From assembly GCA_947581835.1 (NCBI GenBank), contig CANPVV010000010.1, positions 1 through 34,746 on the forward strand: a stretch of 34,746 bases of DNA, in the 5' to 3' direction. This DNA is from an uncultured Bacilli bacterium (GTDB taxonomy: Bacteria; Bacillota_I; Bacilli_A; RF39; UBA660). Numbering within the stretch: position 1 is the first letter of the stretch; the number at the start of each line of letters is the position of its first letter. Positions 1 through 5,799 of the stretch are shown here, in pieces. The notes beneath the pieces were generated by a model that saw nothing but the letters and a program-made list of their open reading frames with translations, had not been told where the DNA came from and made no database searches. Position numbers and translations under genes: made by a program.

Positions 1-261
1 TTAACAACTTACTTTCTTTTAATAATGAATTACCATATATTATTAATATTAATGATTATTTTTCTTCTCTTTTTTAAAAAAGATATAATTGTTTATTGAC
101 CCTTATATCTTTTATACTTTATAATATTATTAATTATTTAGTTTTTTGGTTTTTTCCAAATCTCCCCACTTTTTCTACACTAACATATTAAATATAATTA
201 CTTATTGTTAAATATTTAAAACGTATAAACTCGCACTTAATTTTAAAAAATGTTTAGTTTG
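1..261. other. AT-rich stretch without a gene
   Basis: I see no convincing open frame with a ribosome site here. A TTGACC (96-101) and TATAAT (120-125) pair 18 bases apart on the plus strand could be a promoter, but nothing recognisable follows it before the first toxin repeat. A 10-bp inverted repeat (AAAGATATAA with TTATATCTTT, about 75-114) overlaps it; on the minus strand it is followed by six T and could end a transcript coming from the right. Confidence 0.4.
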
Positions 262-314
262 TTATCTTTAACGATATATAAATGTATTTTCTTAAGTAAT
301 CCATTATAAAAGCA

Positions 315-343
315 TTGCATAAGAAACTTTTGTTTGATATAAT
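315..343 (+). promoter_or_regulatory. Promoter of toxin mRNA 1
   Basis: TTGCAT (315-320) and TATAAT (338-343) are 17 bases apart. The expected start, 349-350, is exactly where the 12-base sequence complementary to the mRNA 3' end begins. The same promoter is conserved in copy 2. Confidence 0.8.
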
Positions 344-379
344 ATTTATGGATACATTTGAAATATATCAGATGGTTTC

Positions 380-409
380 CCTTTCGATTATCAATAGATA
401 AAAGAAAGG
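380..409 (+). promoter_or_regulatory. SD-sequestering leader hairpin 1
   Basis: CCTTTC (380-385) pairs with GAAAGG (404-409). Inside, TTATC (388-392) pairs with GATAA (397-401) around an AATA loop, separated by a 2x2 internal loop. The outer stem takes up the start of the AGGTGG ribosome site (407-412). Masking of the SD is typical of type I toxin mRNAs. The stem is unchanged in copy 2 although flanking bases differ. Confidence 0.7.
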
Positions 410-421
410 TGGTGGTTAATT

Positions 422-499
422 ATGACAAAAAGAGAAAATTCTCTATTTATTATAATACTACTATTATTCTTCATAGTAATCACCTTACTATTTAGATAA
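422..499 (+). CDS. Putative type I toxin, 25-residue membrane peptide (copy 1)
   Basis: The peptide starts MTKRENS, runs through about 17 strongly hydrophobic residues (I, L, F, V, T) and ends LLFR. This is a single membrane span with basic ends, like Fst, TxpA/BsrG or Ldr toxins in size and shape, although I recognise no sequence homology to them. The ATG follows AGGTGG by 9 bases. Compared with copy 2 there are four base changes: two silent, N to T at residue 6, and I to V at residue 18. That pattern suits a translated frame. The likely role is membrane depolarisation or growth arrest when antisense control fails. Function is inferred from architecture only; an ordinary small membrane peptide is the alternative. 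Confidence 0.72.
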   Translation: MTKRENSLFIIILLLFFIVITLLFR

Positions 500-538
500 T
501 AAAAGCATCTGATTTCAACAATAGTTGATTTCAGATGC
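498..538 (-). terminator. Terminator of antisense RNA 1
   Basis: Read on the minus strand, GCATCTGA (538-531) pairs with TCAGATGC (512-505). An inner 5-bp stem closes a TATT loop, with an AA/AA internal mismatch between. It is followed by TTTTATTAT (504-496). It lies immediately after the toxin stop codon, so the antisense RNA would cover only the toxin 3' UTR. Confidence 0.7.
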
Positions 539-610
539 ACTCCATAAGGGATAGCATCTGATTCGTGCAATCAAATGTATCCTTTTTTATTTTATGCAAG
601 TTTCCTTGAC
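500..610 (-). ncRNA. Predicted antitoxin antisense RNA 1
   Basis: A minus-strand transcript of about 110 nt is bounded by the promoter at 617-645 and the terminator at 498-538. It is fully complementary to the toxin mRNA 3' UTR, including the 3' terminator hairpin and the segment that pairs with the mRNA 5' end. This convergent 3'-overlapping arrangement is that of known cis-encoded type I antitoxins such as SR4 (bsrG) and RatA (txpA). The boundaries are predicted, not measured. Confidence 0.65.
549..590 (+). terminator. Terminator of toxin mRNA 1
   Basis: The hairpin has three stems: GGATA/TATCC, CAT/ATG and TGATT/AATCA, around loop CGTGC (564-568), followed by TTTTTTATTTT. Its 3' arm (571-582) is also perfectly complementary to the mRNA 5' end (350-361), so terminator folding and end-to-end pairing exclude each other. 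Confidence 0.7.
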
Positions 611-616
611 ATATTC

Positions 617-645
617 ATAATAACACAAAAACACACTTTTTGCAA
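617..645 (-). promoter_or_regulatory. Promoter of antisense RNA 1
   Basis: On the minus strand, TTGCAA (645-640) and TATTAT (622-617) are 17 bases apart, with an extended -10 TG. Copy 2 keeps the spacing and the -10 and has TTGATA as its -35. The predicted start is near 610. Confidence 0.65.
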
Positions 646-710
646 GTTCCCTATATTAAAATCCAAACAAAACGTCTACTAATACCATAAAAGGAAAAGT
701 CCAAACACTA

Positions 711-1493
711 TTAATGTTTCTTTAAAACCCTAGAATATCCTTTATCCAATAAATTACTAAAATCATTAGGAATTTTTTTATTTGCTTCTTCTATTAATTC
801 CTTAGGAATTCCATATAATGACTCCGCCATTGAACCTACTATACAAGCATTAGTATCTGTATCACCACCAAAAGATATAACTTTTAGCAATGATTCTTCA
901 AAACTACTTGAAGTAAATAATGCATATAAACAATTATCAATTGTTTTATAACACGTTGTATTAAATTCTCCAAAATCAGAATAATTTAACTTTAAATTCA
1001 ATTCTTTTATTATTTCTTCTTTTGAAAAACCTAAACGTGCTAAAAAAATTATTAATACAACTTTAGTAGCAGAATTTATTGCTTCCCAAGAATTATGAGA
1101 TGGAATAGTTGCCAAACGAGCATTATTAATTATATCTTTTCTATTATTAAACAAATAACCAACTGCCGAAATTCTCATCATTGCCCCATTACCAATACTT
1201 TTGCCATTTTTATTGTCTAATACCCATTTTGTAAATCCAGGTGAAAAAATACCTTTAAAATAAGGTGTAAATTCTGGCTTATATGTCAAAAACTTTTTTG
1301 CATATTTTTTCAAGTAATACTCATAATTTCTATCATTTAATATAGCATCTAAAATAGCCATAGTTAATATAGTATCATCACTATAAAAACTTTTTTCATT
1401 AATTAGCTCTCCAGGATTTAATTTTGAATAATGTTTAGTTTGTTGATATTCATATATAGAACCCGCTAAATCTCCAATAACTGCTCCCCACAT
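711..1493 (-). CDS. ADP-ribosylglycohydrolase family protein (DraG-like)
   Basis: At 260 residues this is a full-length member. The N-terminus MWGAVIGDLAGS is typical of the family. SDDT (about residues 38-41) and GGDTDTN (about 208-214) supply the two-metal site that binds ADP-ribose, and GNGAMMR is a further family motif. Such enzymes remove ADP-ribose from proteins, nucleic acids or metabolites in the cytoplasm. An AAAGAGG ribosome site precedes the ATG. The gene stands alone between the two direct repeats, antiparallel to the toxins. No clear promoter or terminator is seen. The family call is firm; the substrate is unknown, and a defence or immunity role is only a possibility suggested by the setting. 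Confidence 0.92.
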   Translation of the reverse strand: MWGAVIGDLAGSIYEYQQTKHYSKLNPGELINEKSFYSDDTILTMAILDAILNDRNYEYYLKKYAKKFLTYKPEFTPYFKGIFSPGFTKWVLDNKNGKSIGNGAMMRISAVGYLFNNRKDIINNARLATIPSHNSWEAINSATKVVLIIFLARLGFSKEEIIKELNLKLNYSDFGEFNTTCYKTIDNCLYALFTSSSFEESLLKVISFGGDTDTNACIVGSMAESLYGIPKELIEEANKKIPNDFSNLLDKGYSRVLKKH

Positions 1494-1573
1494 AGTATTC
1501 CTCTTTCTTTAATAGTTGTCTTTGACGATATATAAATATATTTTCTTAATTGAAGTAATCCATTATAAAAACA

Positions 1574-1602
1574 TTGCATAATAAACTTTTGTTTGATATA
1601 AT
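1574..1602 (+). promoter_or_regulatory. Promoter of toxin mRNA 2
   Basis: TTGCAT (1574-1579) and TATAAT (1597-1602) are 17 bases apart. The predicted start, about 1609, coincides with the 5' complementary segment. Confidence 0.8.
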
Positions 1603-1638
1603 ATTTATGGATACATTTGAAATATATCAGGTGTTTTC

Positions 1639-1668
1639 CCTTTCAATTATCAATAGATAAAAGAAAGG
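1639..1668 (+). promoter_or_regulatory. SD-sequestering leader hairpin 2
   Basis: CCTTTC (1639-1644) pairs with GAAAGG (1663-1668), with the same inner TTATC/GATAA stem as copy 1. The only difference, A for G, falls in the internal loop. Confidence 0.7.
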
Positions 1669-1680
1669 TGGTGGTTAATT

Positions 1681-1758
1681 ATGACAAAAAGAGAAACTTC
1701 TCTATTTATTATAATTCTACTATTATTCTTTGTAGTAATCACCTTACTATTTAGATAA
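1681..1758 (+). CDS. Putative type I toxin, 25-residue membrane peptide (copy 2)
   Basis: Same design as the peptide at 422-499. It starts MTKRETS, has one hydrophobic span, and ends LLFR after an AGGTGGTGG ribosome site. The changes from copy 1 are two silent third-position substitutions, N6T and I18V. The stop codon runs straight into the antisense terminator. A minus-strand open frame over this locus (1650-1859) has no ribosome site or family resemblance and is not a gene. Toxicity is inferred. Confidence 0.72.
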   Translation: MTKRETSLFIIILLLFFVVITLLFR

Positions 1759-1796
1759 TAAAAACATCTGATTTCAACAATCGTTGATTTCAGATG
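1758..1796 (-). terminator. Terminator of antisense RNA 2
   Basis: CATCTGA (1796-1790) pairs with TCAGATG (1771-1765) on the minus strand, with the inner TCAAC/GTTGA stem, followed by TTTTTATT. One outer pair present in copy 1 is lost. Confidence 0.65.
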
Positions 1797-1870
1797 CAAT
1801 CCAATAAGGGATAACATCTGATTCCCACAATCAAATGTATCCTTCTTTATTTTATGCAAGTTTCCTTGAC
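1759..1870 (-). ncRNA. Predicted antitoxin antisense RNA 2
   Basis: About 110 nt, from the promoter at 1877-1905 to the terminator at 1758-1796, complementary to the 3' UTR of toxin mRNA 2. The two antisense RNAs differ in the loop facing the mRNA terminator (CGTGC in copy 1, CCCAC in copy 2) and could favour their own mRNA. Cross-regulation is still likely given the overall identity. Confidence 0.65.
1809..1850 (+). terminator. Terminator of toxin mRNA 2
   Basis: Same three-stem hairpin as copy 1, with loop CCCAC, followed by TTCTTTATTTT. The 3' arm at 1831-1842 is the exact complement of 1609-1620 at the mRNA 5' end. Confidence 0.65.
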
Positions 1871-1876
1871 ATATTC

Positions 1877-1905
1877 ATAATAACATAAAAACGCACTTTT
1901 ATCAA
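1877..1905 (-). promoter_or_regulatory. Promoter of antisense RNA 2
   Basis: TTGATA (1905-1900) and TATTAT (1882-1877) on the minus strand are 17 bases apart, with an extended -10 TG. Confidence 0.65.
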
Positions 1906-1948
1906 GTACGTTTTATTCTATCCTCGAAACTTCGAGTTAATATCCCTA

Positions 1949-2033
1949 TGGTGCACGTGAAGGGACTTGAACCCCCATGGAATTATCCGCTAGATCCTAA
2001 GTCTAGTGCGTCTACCAATTCCGCCACACGTGC
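1949..2033 (-). tRNA. tRNA-Leu (anticodon TAG)
   Basis: The 85-base gene folds as a class II tRNA. Acceptor GCACGTG pairs with CACGTGC, the anticodon loop CTTAGGA is closed by CTAGA/TCTAG, there is a variable arm, and the T loop is TTCAAGT. The discriminator is A and CCA is encoded. The 7-base gap to the next tRNA indicates one transcript with it. Confidence 0.95.
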
Positions 2034-2040
2034 TTATATA

Positions 2041-2117
2041 TGGTGGACCTCGTAGGACTCGAACCTACGACCGCCCGGTTATGAGCCGGATGCTCTAACC
2101 AACTGAGCTAGAGGTCC
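2041..2117 (-). tRNA. tRNA with anticodon CAT, probably tRNA-Ile2
   Basis: The 77-base gene has acceptor GGACCTC, an encoded CCA, and anticodon loop CTCATAA on a TCCGG/CCGGG stem. The GGACC acceptor and CTCATAA loop match what I recall of Firmicutes tRNA-Ile2, whose C34 is converted to lysidine to read AUA, better than elongator tRNA-Met. Heavy AUA use in this window makes such a tRNA necessary. Met remains possible. Confidence 0.9.
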
Positions 2118-2129
2118 ACTTGCCTATTA

Positions 2130-2158
2130 ATCATAACATAATCTTTATGTTCTTTCAA
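2130..2158 (-). promoter_or_regulatory. Promoter of the tRNA pair
   Basis: TTGAAA (2158-2153) and TATGAT (2135-2130) are 17 bases apart, with an extended TG. The predicted start lies a few bases before the first tRNA. Confidence 0.75.
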
Positions 2159-2323
2159 GAGGAAAATACAAAAAAATTACTTAAATGTTAATTACCATTT
2201 GAAATTTCATTTTAATAAAAAACTGCCACAAGTTTAAAATTGCCCTCCAAAATTACTTAAACAAAATTTAAATTTAAAAACTCTATTACCTATGCTTTTT
2301 ACCTACAAAAAACTAAAAATCCA

Positions 2324-2350
2324 TTAAAAAAAAGATTATTAATAAATCTT
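2324..2350 (-). terminator. Terminator after ylbL
   Basis: AAGATT/AATCTT stem with a 7-base loop followed by eight T on the minus strand, four bases past the stop codon. The rest of 2160-2323 is AT-rich with no feature I can support. Confidence 0.85.
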
Positions 2351-2353
2351 TCC

Positions 2354-3361
2354 TTATATTTCAGCCAATTTCTCTAATACTTCCGAAAAAGTATGAGCCT
2401 TAATTATTGTAATATCATATCCTTTATCTTCCTTTATTTTTACTGCTTCCTCATAATTTTCTTCTGGACAAATAAATATTTCTGCTTTCTTTTTAACTGC
2501 TCCAATTAACTTATATTTAACTCCGGCAATTTCTCCAACATTACCCTCAATATCAATTGTTCCTGTTCCAACAATTTTCTTACCCTTAGTTAAATCTTCT
2601 TCTGTTAACTGATTATAAATTGTAAGGCTCATCATTAAGCCACCACTACTTCCCATTTCACTAGCTTTACTTTTAACCTCAACTTTAGGCACAACCTCAT
2701 ATTCATACGTATTAATAAAACTTACCCCAATCTTTAAACCATCATCTGTTGCATAAACCGTCGCATAAGCATCCTTTTCTTTTCCATTTCGTAAAATCTC
2801 TAAACTAACCTTTTCTCCCTCTTTTTTATCTTGCACAACATTTTGTAAATCTATCAATGAAGTTATCTTGTTATCATCAGCCTCGACAATTATATCTCCA
2901 ACCTCTAAATTAGTTTTAGCCTCTTCTGTAATATAACCCACATTATTATTTACTTTTTTAATATCTATTTCTTTATGAGCTTGTAAATAAGCATTAACTA
3001 CCGCAGCATCAATTGATTCTTGTAAATAAAGTCTCTCTCTTTTAACCAATTCCTTCATATCTTCACCCTCAATAGTTAACTCATCTTTATCTACAATATC
3101 CCAATCTGGTATAACTTTAGCCATCAAAATAAAAGGAAGTGAACCTTTAACCATTGAAACATAAGCCATATTAAAAGACCCATCACTCTTATATCCATTA
3201 TCTACTTTAATTCTATCATTTAAATTTACTGCCCCACCTGGAGTATATATCGCATAAGGAAGTTCTATTGCAAATAATAAATAAATTATTACTATACCTA
3301 TTAAACTTTTATAATTTTCTTTAATAAATTCCTTCATCTTTTCATATATTTTAGTAAACAT
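2354..3361 (-). CDS. ylbL: YlbL/SepM-like PDZ-Lon membrane protease
   Basis: One N-terminal membrane span (about residues 18-38) is followed by a PDZ domain (about 140-205) and an S16 Lon-type protease domain to the end. The catalytic serine sits in EMGSSGG (about residue 239) and the lysine in GVKYK (about 282), giving a Ser-Lys dyad. Such enzymes cleave extracytoplasmic substrates at the membrane. The frame extends to a GTG at 3370, but that GTG is part of the AGGTGA ribosome site, so ATG 3361 (335 residues) is the better start. The gene diverges from ylbJ, its neighbour in B. subtilis, and a minus-strand TGATATAAT lies in the short gap between them. Confidence 0.9.
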   Translation of the reverse strand: MFTKIYEKMKEFIKENYKSLIGIVIIYLLFAIELPYAIYTPGGAVNLNDRIKVDNGYKSDGSFNMAYVSMVKGSLPFILMAKVIPDWDIVDKDELTIEGEDMKELVKRERLYLQESIDAAVVNAYLQAHKEIDIKKVNNNVGYITEEAKTNLEVGDIIVEADDNKITSLIDLQNVVQDKKEGEKVSLEILRNGKEKDAYATVYATDDGLKIGVSFINTYEYEVVPKVEVKSKASEMGSSGGLMMSLTIYNQLTEEDLTKGKKIVGTGTIDIEGNVGEIAGVKYKLIGAVKKKAEIFICPEENYEEAVKIKEDKGYDITIIKAHTFSEVLEKLAEI

Positions 3362-3402
3362 AACTATCACCTATTAGATTATATCATAAAATTGGAGTAA
3401 TT

Positions 3403-4311
3403 ATGAAAGAAAAAATCTTTAATTTAATTATTTTTTTATTTATCCTTTTAACTATCATTATTATTTTTACCAATAATAAAGAAATAGCTACCACCATTAT
3501 CTCTGGTCTAAACCTCTTTTTAACAAGAGTATTCCCCTCTTTATTTCCTATGTTTATCTTAAATGATTTACTAATATCTCTAAATATTCCCTATTATTTT
3601 TATATTTTATTTAACTATCCCTTTACAAAACTATTTAACACCAGTGGTATTTGTGCCTATATTCTTTTTATGAGCCTAATTAGTGGCACACCTAGTTCTG
3701 CCTATATCATTAAAAATCTAACTTCCACCAATACCATCTCCATTTCTGAAGGAAACTTCTATCTTTATTTCACCTATTTTTCCAATCCTTTATTTTTAAT
3801 CACAATGCTAACTCGAATTTTTCCTCTAAATATCACTCTAAAAATTATTTTAATTCACTATCTAAGCAATATTATTTTATTATTTATTCTAAAATCTAAA
3901 TCTCCTAAAATTACCACCACCAATCCTCCCATAAATCACTCTAAACTTACCTCTACTCTAATTAAAAGTATTTCTAAATCTATGTCAACCCTTCTTGTTA
4001 TTTTAGGAACCATCATTTTTTACTATCTCCTATTTTTTATTATTACCAATATCTTTCCTCTAAACTCTCTTTTTAAAACTTTAATCGCTGGCCTTTTAGA
4101 AATAACAAATGGTCTTAATCTTCTAAGCTATCTAAATATTTCTCTCAAACTAAAAGAAATAATCGCCGTTGCCATTATCTCTTTTGGAGGTCTAAGTATT
4201 AACACTCAAGTAAAAGCTATTCTTGAAGATACCCCTCTTAATTTTAACTATTTTTTTAAAGGTCGCATCTATCAAACTCTAATTAGTATTATTATCACTA
4301 TTTTCTTCTAA
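3403..4311 (+). CDS. ylbJ: YlbJ sporulation integral membrane protein
   Basis: A 302-residue polytopic protein with about seven hydrophobic spans, among the few plus-strand genes. The conserved stretch SLISGTPSSAY (about residues 90-100) and the VFPSLFPMFIL region are typical of YlbJ, a nucleoside-recognition/gate-type membrane protein needed for sporulation in B. subtilis. It is shorter than the roughly 400 residues usual there. TTGGAG precedes the ATG. CATAAAAT at 3385-3392, just before the ribosome site, resembles a sigma-E -10. The 3' end overlaps the convergent pseudopilin gene by 33 bases. Transport function is unknown. Confidence 0.8.
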   Translation: MKEKIFNLIIFLFILLTIIIIFTNNKEIATTIISGLNLFLTRVFPSLFPMFILNDLLISLNIPYYFYILFNYPFTKLFNTSGICAYILFMSLISGTPSSAYIIKNLTSTNTISISEGNFYLYFTYFSNPLFLITMLTRIFPLNITLKIILIHYLSNIILLFILKSKSPKITTTNPPINHSKLTSTLIKSISKSMSTLLVILGTIIFYYLLFFIITNIFPLNSLFKTLIAGLLEITNGLNLLSYLNISLKLKEIIAVAIISFGGLSINTQVKAILEDTPLNFNYFFKGRIYQTLISIIITIFF

Positions 4312-4779
4312 CCCCATAAAAGTCAAATTAATATCATCATTAACCGTTGTATTAACTCCCCCGATCAATACCAATATATCAATATTTATAACATAACAAT
4401 TATCTTCCAATTTTTCATACACATAATTAATATCCAAACTATAACTAGCATTATTACTCTCCAAACTATAATCTAACCCATCATAAACAATTTTTTTAGA
4501 TTCTACTATCAAAGTCTTTTTACTATCCCTAAAATTTAATACTATTTTAGTCTGTTTATCTTCTTTTTGAATATCTGCCTTAACCAACTGTTTATCCATC
4601 AAATCTTTTTCAATATTTTTAATCAAAGTTGCTCTTCCTATCTCATCACTTGATGCATAATCTTTACTATTATTTATTCCCTCCAGCGCTAAAATTGTTC
4701 TAATAAGCAATAAAACAATAATTGAAACAATCACCAAACTAACCAAAATCTCTAATATTGTCATTCCTCTTTTATTCAT
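4279..4779 (-). CDS. Type IV pilin-like (pseudopilin) protein
   Basis: The start ATG 4779 follows GGGG by 7 bases and overlaps the upstream gene by 8 bases. It gives MNKRG^MTILEILVSL, a class III prepilin signal with Gly at -1 and Glu at +5, then a 20-residue hydrophobic helix and a soluble domain of about 130 residues. Such proteins are cleaved by a prepilin peptidase and assembled into type IV pili, competence pseudopili (ComG) or type II secretion pseudopili. No peptidase or ATPase is in the window. An upstream ATG at 4818 would place the signal internally and is less likely. The tail overlaps ylbJ on the other strand. Confidence 0.85.
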   Translation of the reverse strand: MNKRGMTILEILVSLVIVSIIVLLLIRTILALEGINNSKDYASSDEIGRATLIKNIEKDLMDKQLVKADIQKEDKQTKIVLNFRDSKKTLIVESKKIVYDGLDYSLESNNASYSLDINYVYEKLEDNCYVINIDILVLIGGVNTTVNDDINLTFMGLEENSDNNTN

Positions 4780-5218
4780 AATTAAACCCCATATTTGCAT
4801 AGCTATAAATATTATCATTCTTATATTCTACTATAACTCGATACTGATAACTATCTTTATTACTTAAACTCTTAACATAATTACTAAAACCTGCCCCATA
4901 TTCTTTTGTATCAACATTCCTTAAATCATACTTTGTTATATATATTTTCTCTATATTATATAATGAAAACAATCTATCACATTTATTATCAATACTCCTA
5001 CAATCTACCTCTTCTATATCACTATCTATATAATACTTATCCAACTCTAAATATTCTTTAACAAAATAAGTCTTATATATATTACTTACATTATCATACA
5101 ATATATTATTTTTATTATTATTAACCATATCTGTAAAAGTTCCATAAAGCATTAATAACGAAACTGAAAGAACTGTTACTACAATCATTGTTTCTAGTAA
5201 CGCAAAACCCTGCCTCAT
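4772..5218 (-). CDS. Type IV pilin-like (pseudopilin) protein
   Basis: ATG 5218 follows AGGTGGTGG and gives MRQG^FALLETMIVV, again with Gly at -1 and Glu at +5, then a hydrophobic helix and a domain of about 115 residues with two nearby cysteines (CRSIDNKC). It is translationally coupled to the second pseudopilin. The pair may be minor pilins of a competence-type or adhesive pilus; the globular parts do not resemble a family I can name. Upstream lies the pair of RNA genes with adhesin-like blocks, which may or may not be functionally related. Confidence 0.85.
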   Translation of the reverse strand: MRQGFALLETMIVVTVLSVSLLMLYGTFTDMVNNNKNNILYDNVSNIYKTYFVKEYLELDKYYIDSDIEEVDCRSIDNKCDRLFSLYNIEKIYITKYDLRNVDTKEYGAGFSNYVKSLSNKDSYQYRVIVEYKNDNIYSYANMGFNYE

Positions 5219-5292
5219 CAAACCACCACCTACTATAACAATTGTATCAAATTTCTCCTAAAAAGTCTTTATTTTTTACCTAAATTTCTTCT

Positions 5293-5345
5293 AAAATAAA
5301 AAACACTATTATAGTTCTAAATACAAGACTTAAAACATTAGTGTT
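5293..5345 (-). terminator. Terminator of RNA gene A
   Basis: AACACTA (5345-5339) pairs with TAGTGTT (5308-5302), with an inner GTTTTAA/TTAGAAC stem, then TTTTATTTT on the minus strand. The outer stem corresponds to AATGCTG/CAGCATT in RNA gene B: the same shape with different, compensating bases. Confidence 0.85.
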
Positions 5346-5427
5346 ATTTCTTTTGGCCTAGCCATTGATTAATCTTGTATCCTAATTCTTCTATACCAAG
5401 CCTTGACTTTGATATTTGAGTTCTAAA

Positions 5428-5503
5428 AGGATATTGGGCGCACACCATTAGTGTCATTCACGTTGTTGTTGTTGAGGTTGCCATTAGTATTCACATAGAA
5501 CAC
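5428..5503 (-). repeat. AAC-rich repeat block A
   Basis: A 76-base block aligns without gaps to 5800-5875 with 12 differences. On the minus strand it has four consecutive AAC codons and a GC-rich invariant end. Nine of the 12 differences involve A in one copy, the kind of bias expected from adenine-directed mutagenesis. Confidence 0.85.
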
Positions 5504-5573
5504 GTTAGCATTACTGCCGTTAAAGTTATACGGAGACATGACAACGCACCAGATACTTAGATTAACCATATTT

Positions 5574-5602
5574 ATTATATATCAATAATTTTTAATAAAC
5601 AA
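5574..5602 (-). promoter_or_regulatory. Promoter of RNA gene A
   Basis: TTGTTT (5602-5597) and TATAAT (5579-5574) are 17 bases apart on the minus strand; predicted start 5567. Same elements and spacing as RNA gene B. Confidence 0.8.
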
Positions 5603-5663
5603 CAATAATTTTCTACCTAATGTAAATTTTTTTAATAATTAGTTGTGTTAAACATAATGACTG

Positions 5664-5718
5664 ATAAATAAAAAATGCTGTTTTAAGTTTCTATTCTAAG
5701 ATTTAAACTATCAGCATT
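5664..5718 (-). terminator. Terminator of RNA gene B
   Basis: AATGCTG (5718-5712) pairs with CAGCATT (5680-5674), with an inner AGTTT/AAACT stem, then TTTTTATTTAT on the minus strand. A second small hairpin, TTAGG/CCTAA (5726-5740), lies just upstream, matching TGGC/GCCA in gene A. Confidence 0.85.
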
Positions 5719-5799
5719 ATTTTTTTAGGAACTTCCTAAGATTAATCTTGTATCCTAATTCTTTCATATTAAGCCTTAACCAAATATATGAGTTTTAAT

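Larger units (their letters stand above)
262..646 (+). repeat. Direct repeat copy 1 (type I toxin-antitoxin unit)
   Basis: This block recurs in the same orientation at about 1515-1906, roughly 90% identical by eye. It holds a toxin promoter, leader hairpin, 25-codon frame, 3' hairpin and a minus-strand antisense promoter. Similarity starts near the shared motif ACGATATATAAAT and ends just past the antisense -35. The differences fall in loops, wobble positions and conservative codon changes, so both copies appear to be under selection. Confidence 0.9.
1515..1906 (+). repeat. Direct repeat copy 2 (type I toxin-antitoxin unit)
   Basis: Second copy of the 262-646 block in the same orientation, just upstream of the ADP-ribosylglycohydrolase start and just downstream of the tRNA-Leu 3' end. 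It contains every promoter, hairpin and coding element of copy 1. Its left part may also carry the glycohydrolase promoter. Confidence 0.9.
5293..5567 (-). ncRNA. Structured RNA gene A with DGR template-like block
   Basis: A transcript of about 275 nt is bounded by a TTGTTT-17-TATAAT promoter and a terminator. The predicted first bases GGTTAATCT (5567-5559) can pair with AGATTAATC (5375-5367), closing most of the RNA. Inside lies an Asn-codon-rich block (5428-5503) ending in GGTGTGCGCCCAATATCCT. A 48-codon frame (5423-5569) reads through it with SPYNFNG and GVRPISF, like the C-terminal end of lectin-type DGR targets. Its ATG overlaps the predicted transcription start and it lacks a ribosome site, so it is probably not translated. 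No reverse transcriptase is in the window. Best guess is a template repeat or silent cassette; function unproven. Confidence 0.6.

Noticed and set aside
41-261. Degenerate third toxin repeat at the left edge
   Set aside because: The promoter-like pair is not followed by any sequence matching the repeat; only general AT richness is shared.
605-630. Plus-strand TTGACA in both repeats as a promoter
   Set aside because: No -10 hexamer lies 16-18 bases downstream in either copy. The conserved sequence is better explained as the antisense start region.
1650-1859. Minus-strand 69-codon frame over toxin copy 2
   Set aside because: No ribosome site and no family resemblance. The equivalent region of copy 1 has no matching gene; it is the reverse complement of the toxin locus.
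1929-1942. CTCGAA/TTCGAG palindrome after tRNA-Leu as a terminator
   Set aside because: The loop is too tight and no T tract follows on the minus strand.
5461-5476. GTT triplet run as a microsatellite or CRISPR-like repeat
   Set aside because: There are only four units; it is the complement of consecutive AAC codons in the repeat core, and no spacer structure exists.
5423-5569. A 48-codon protein gene inside RNA A
   Set aside because: Its ATG overlaps the predicted transcription start, it lacks a ribosome site, and the homologous RNA B is closed by stops in that frame.
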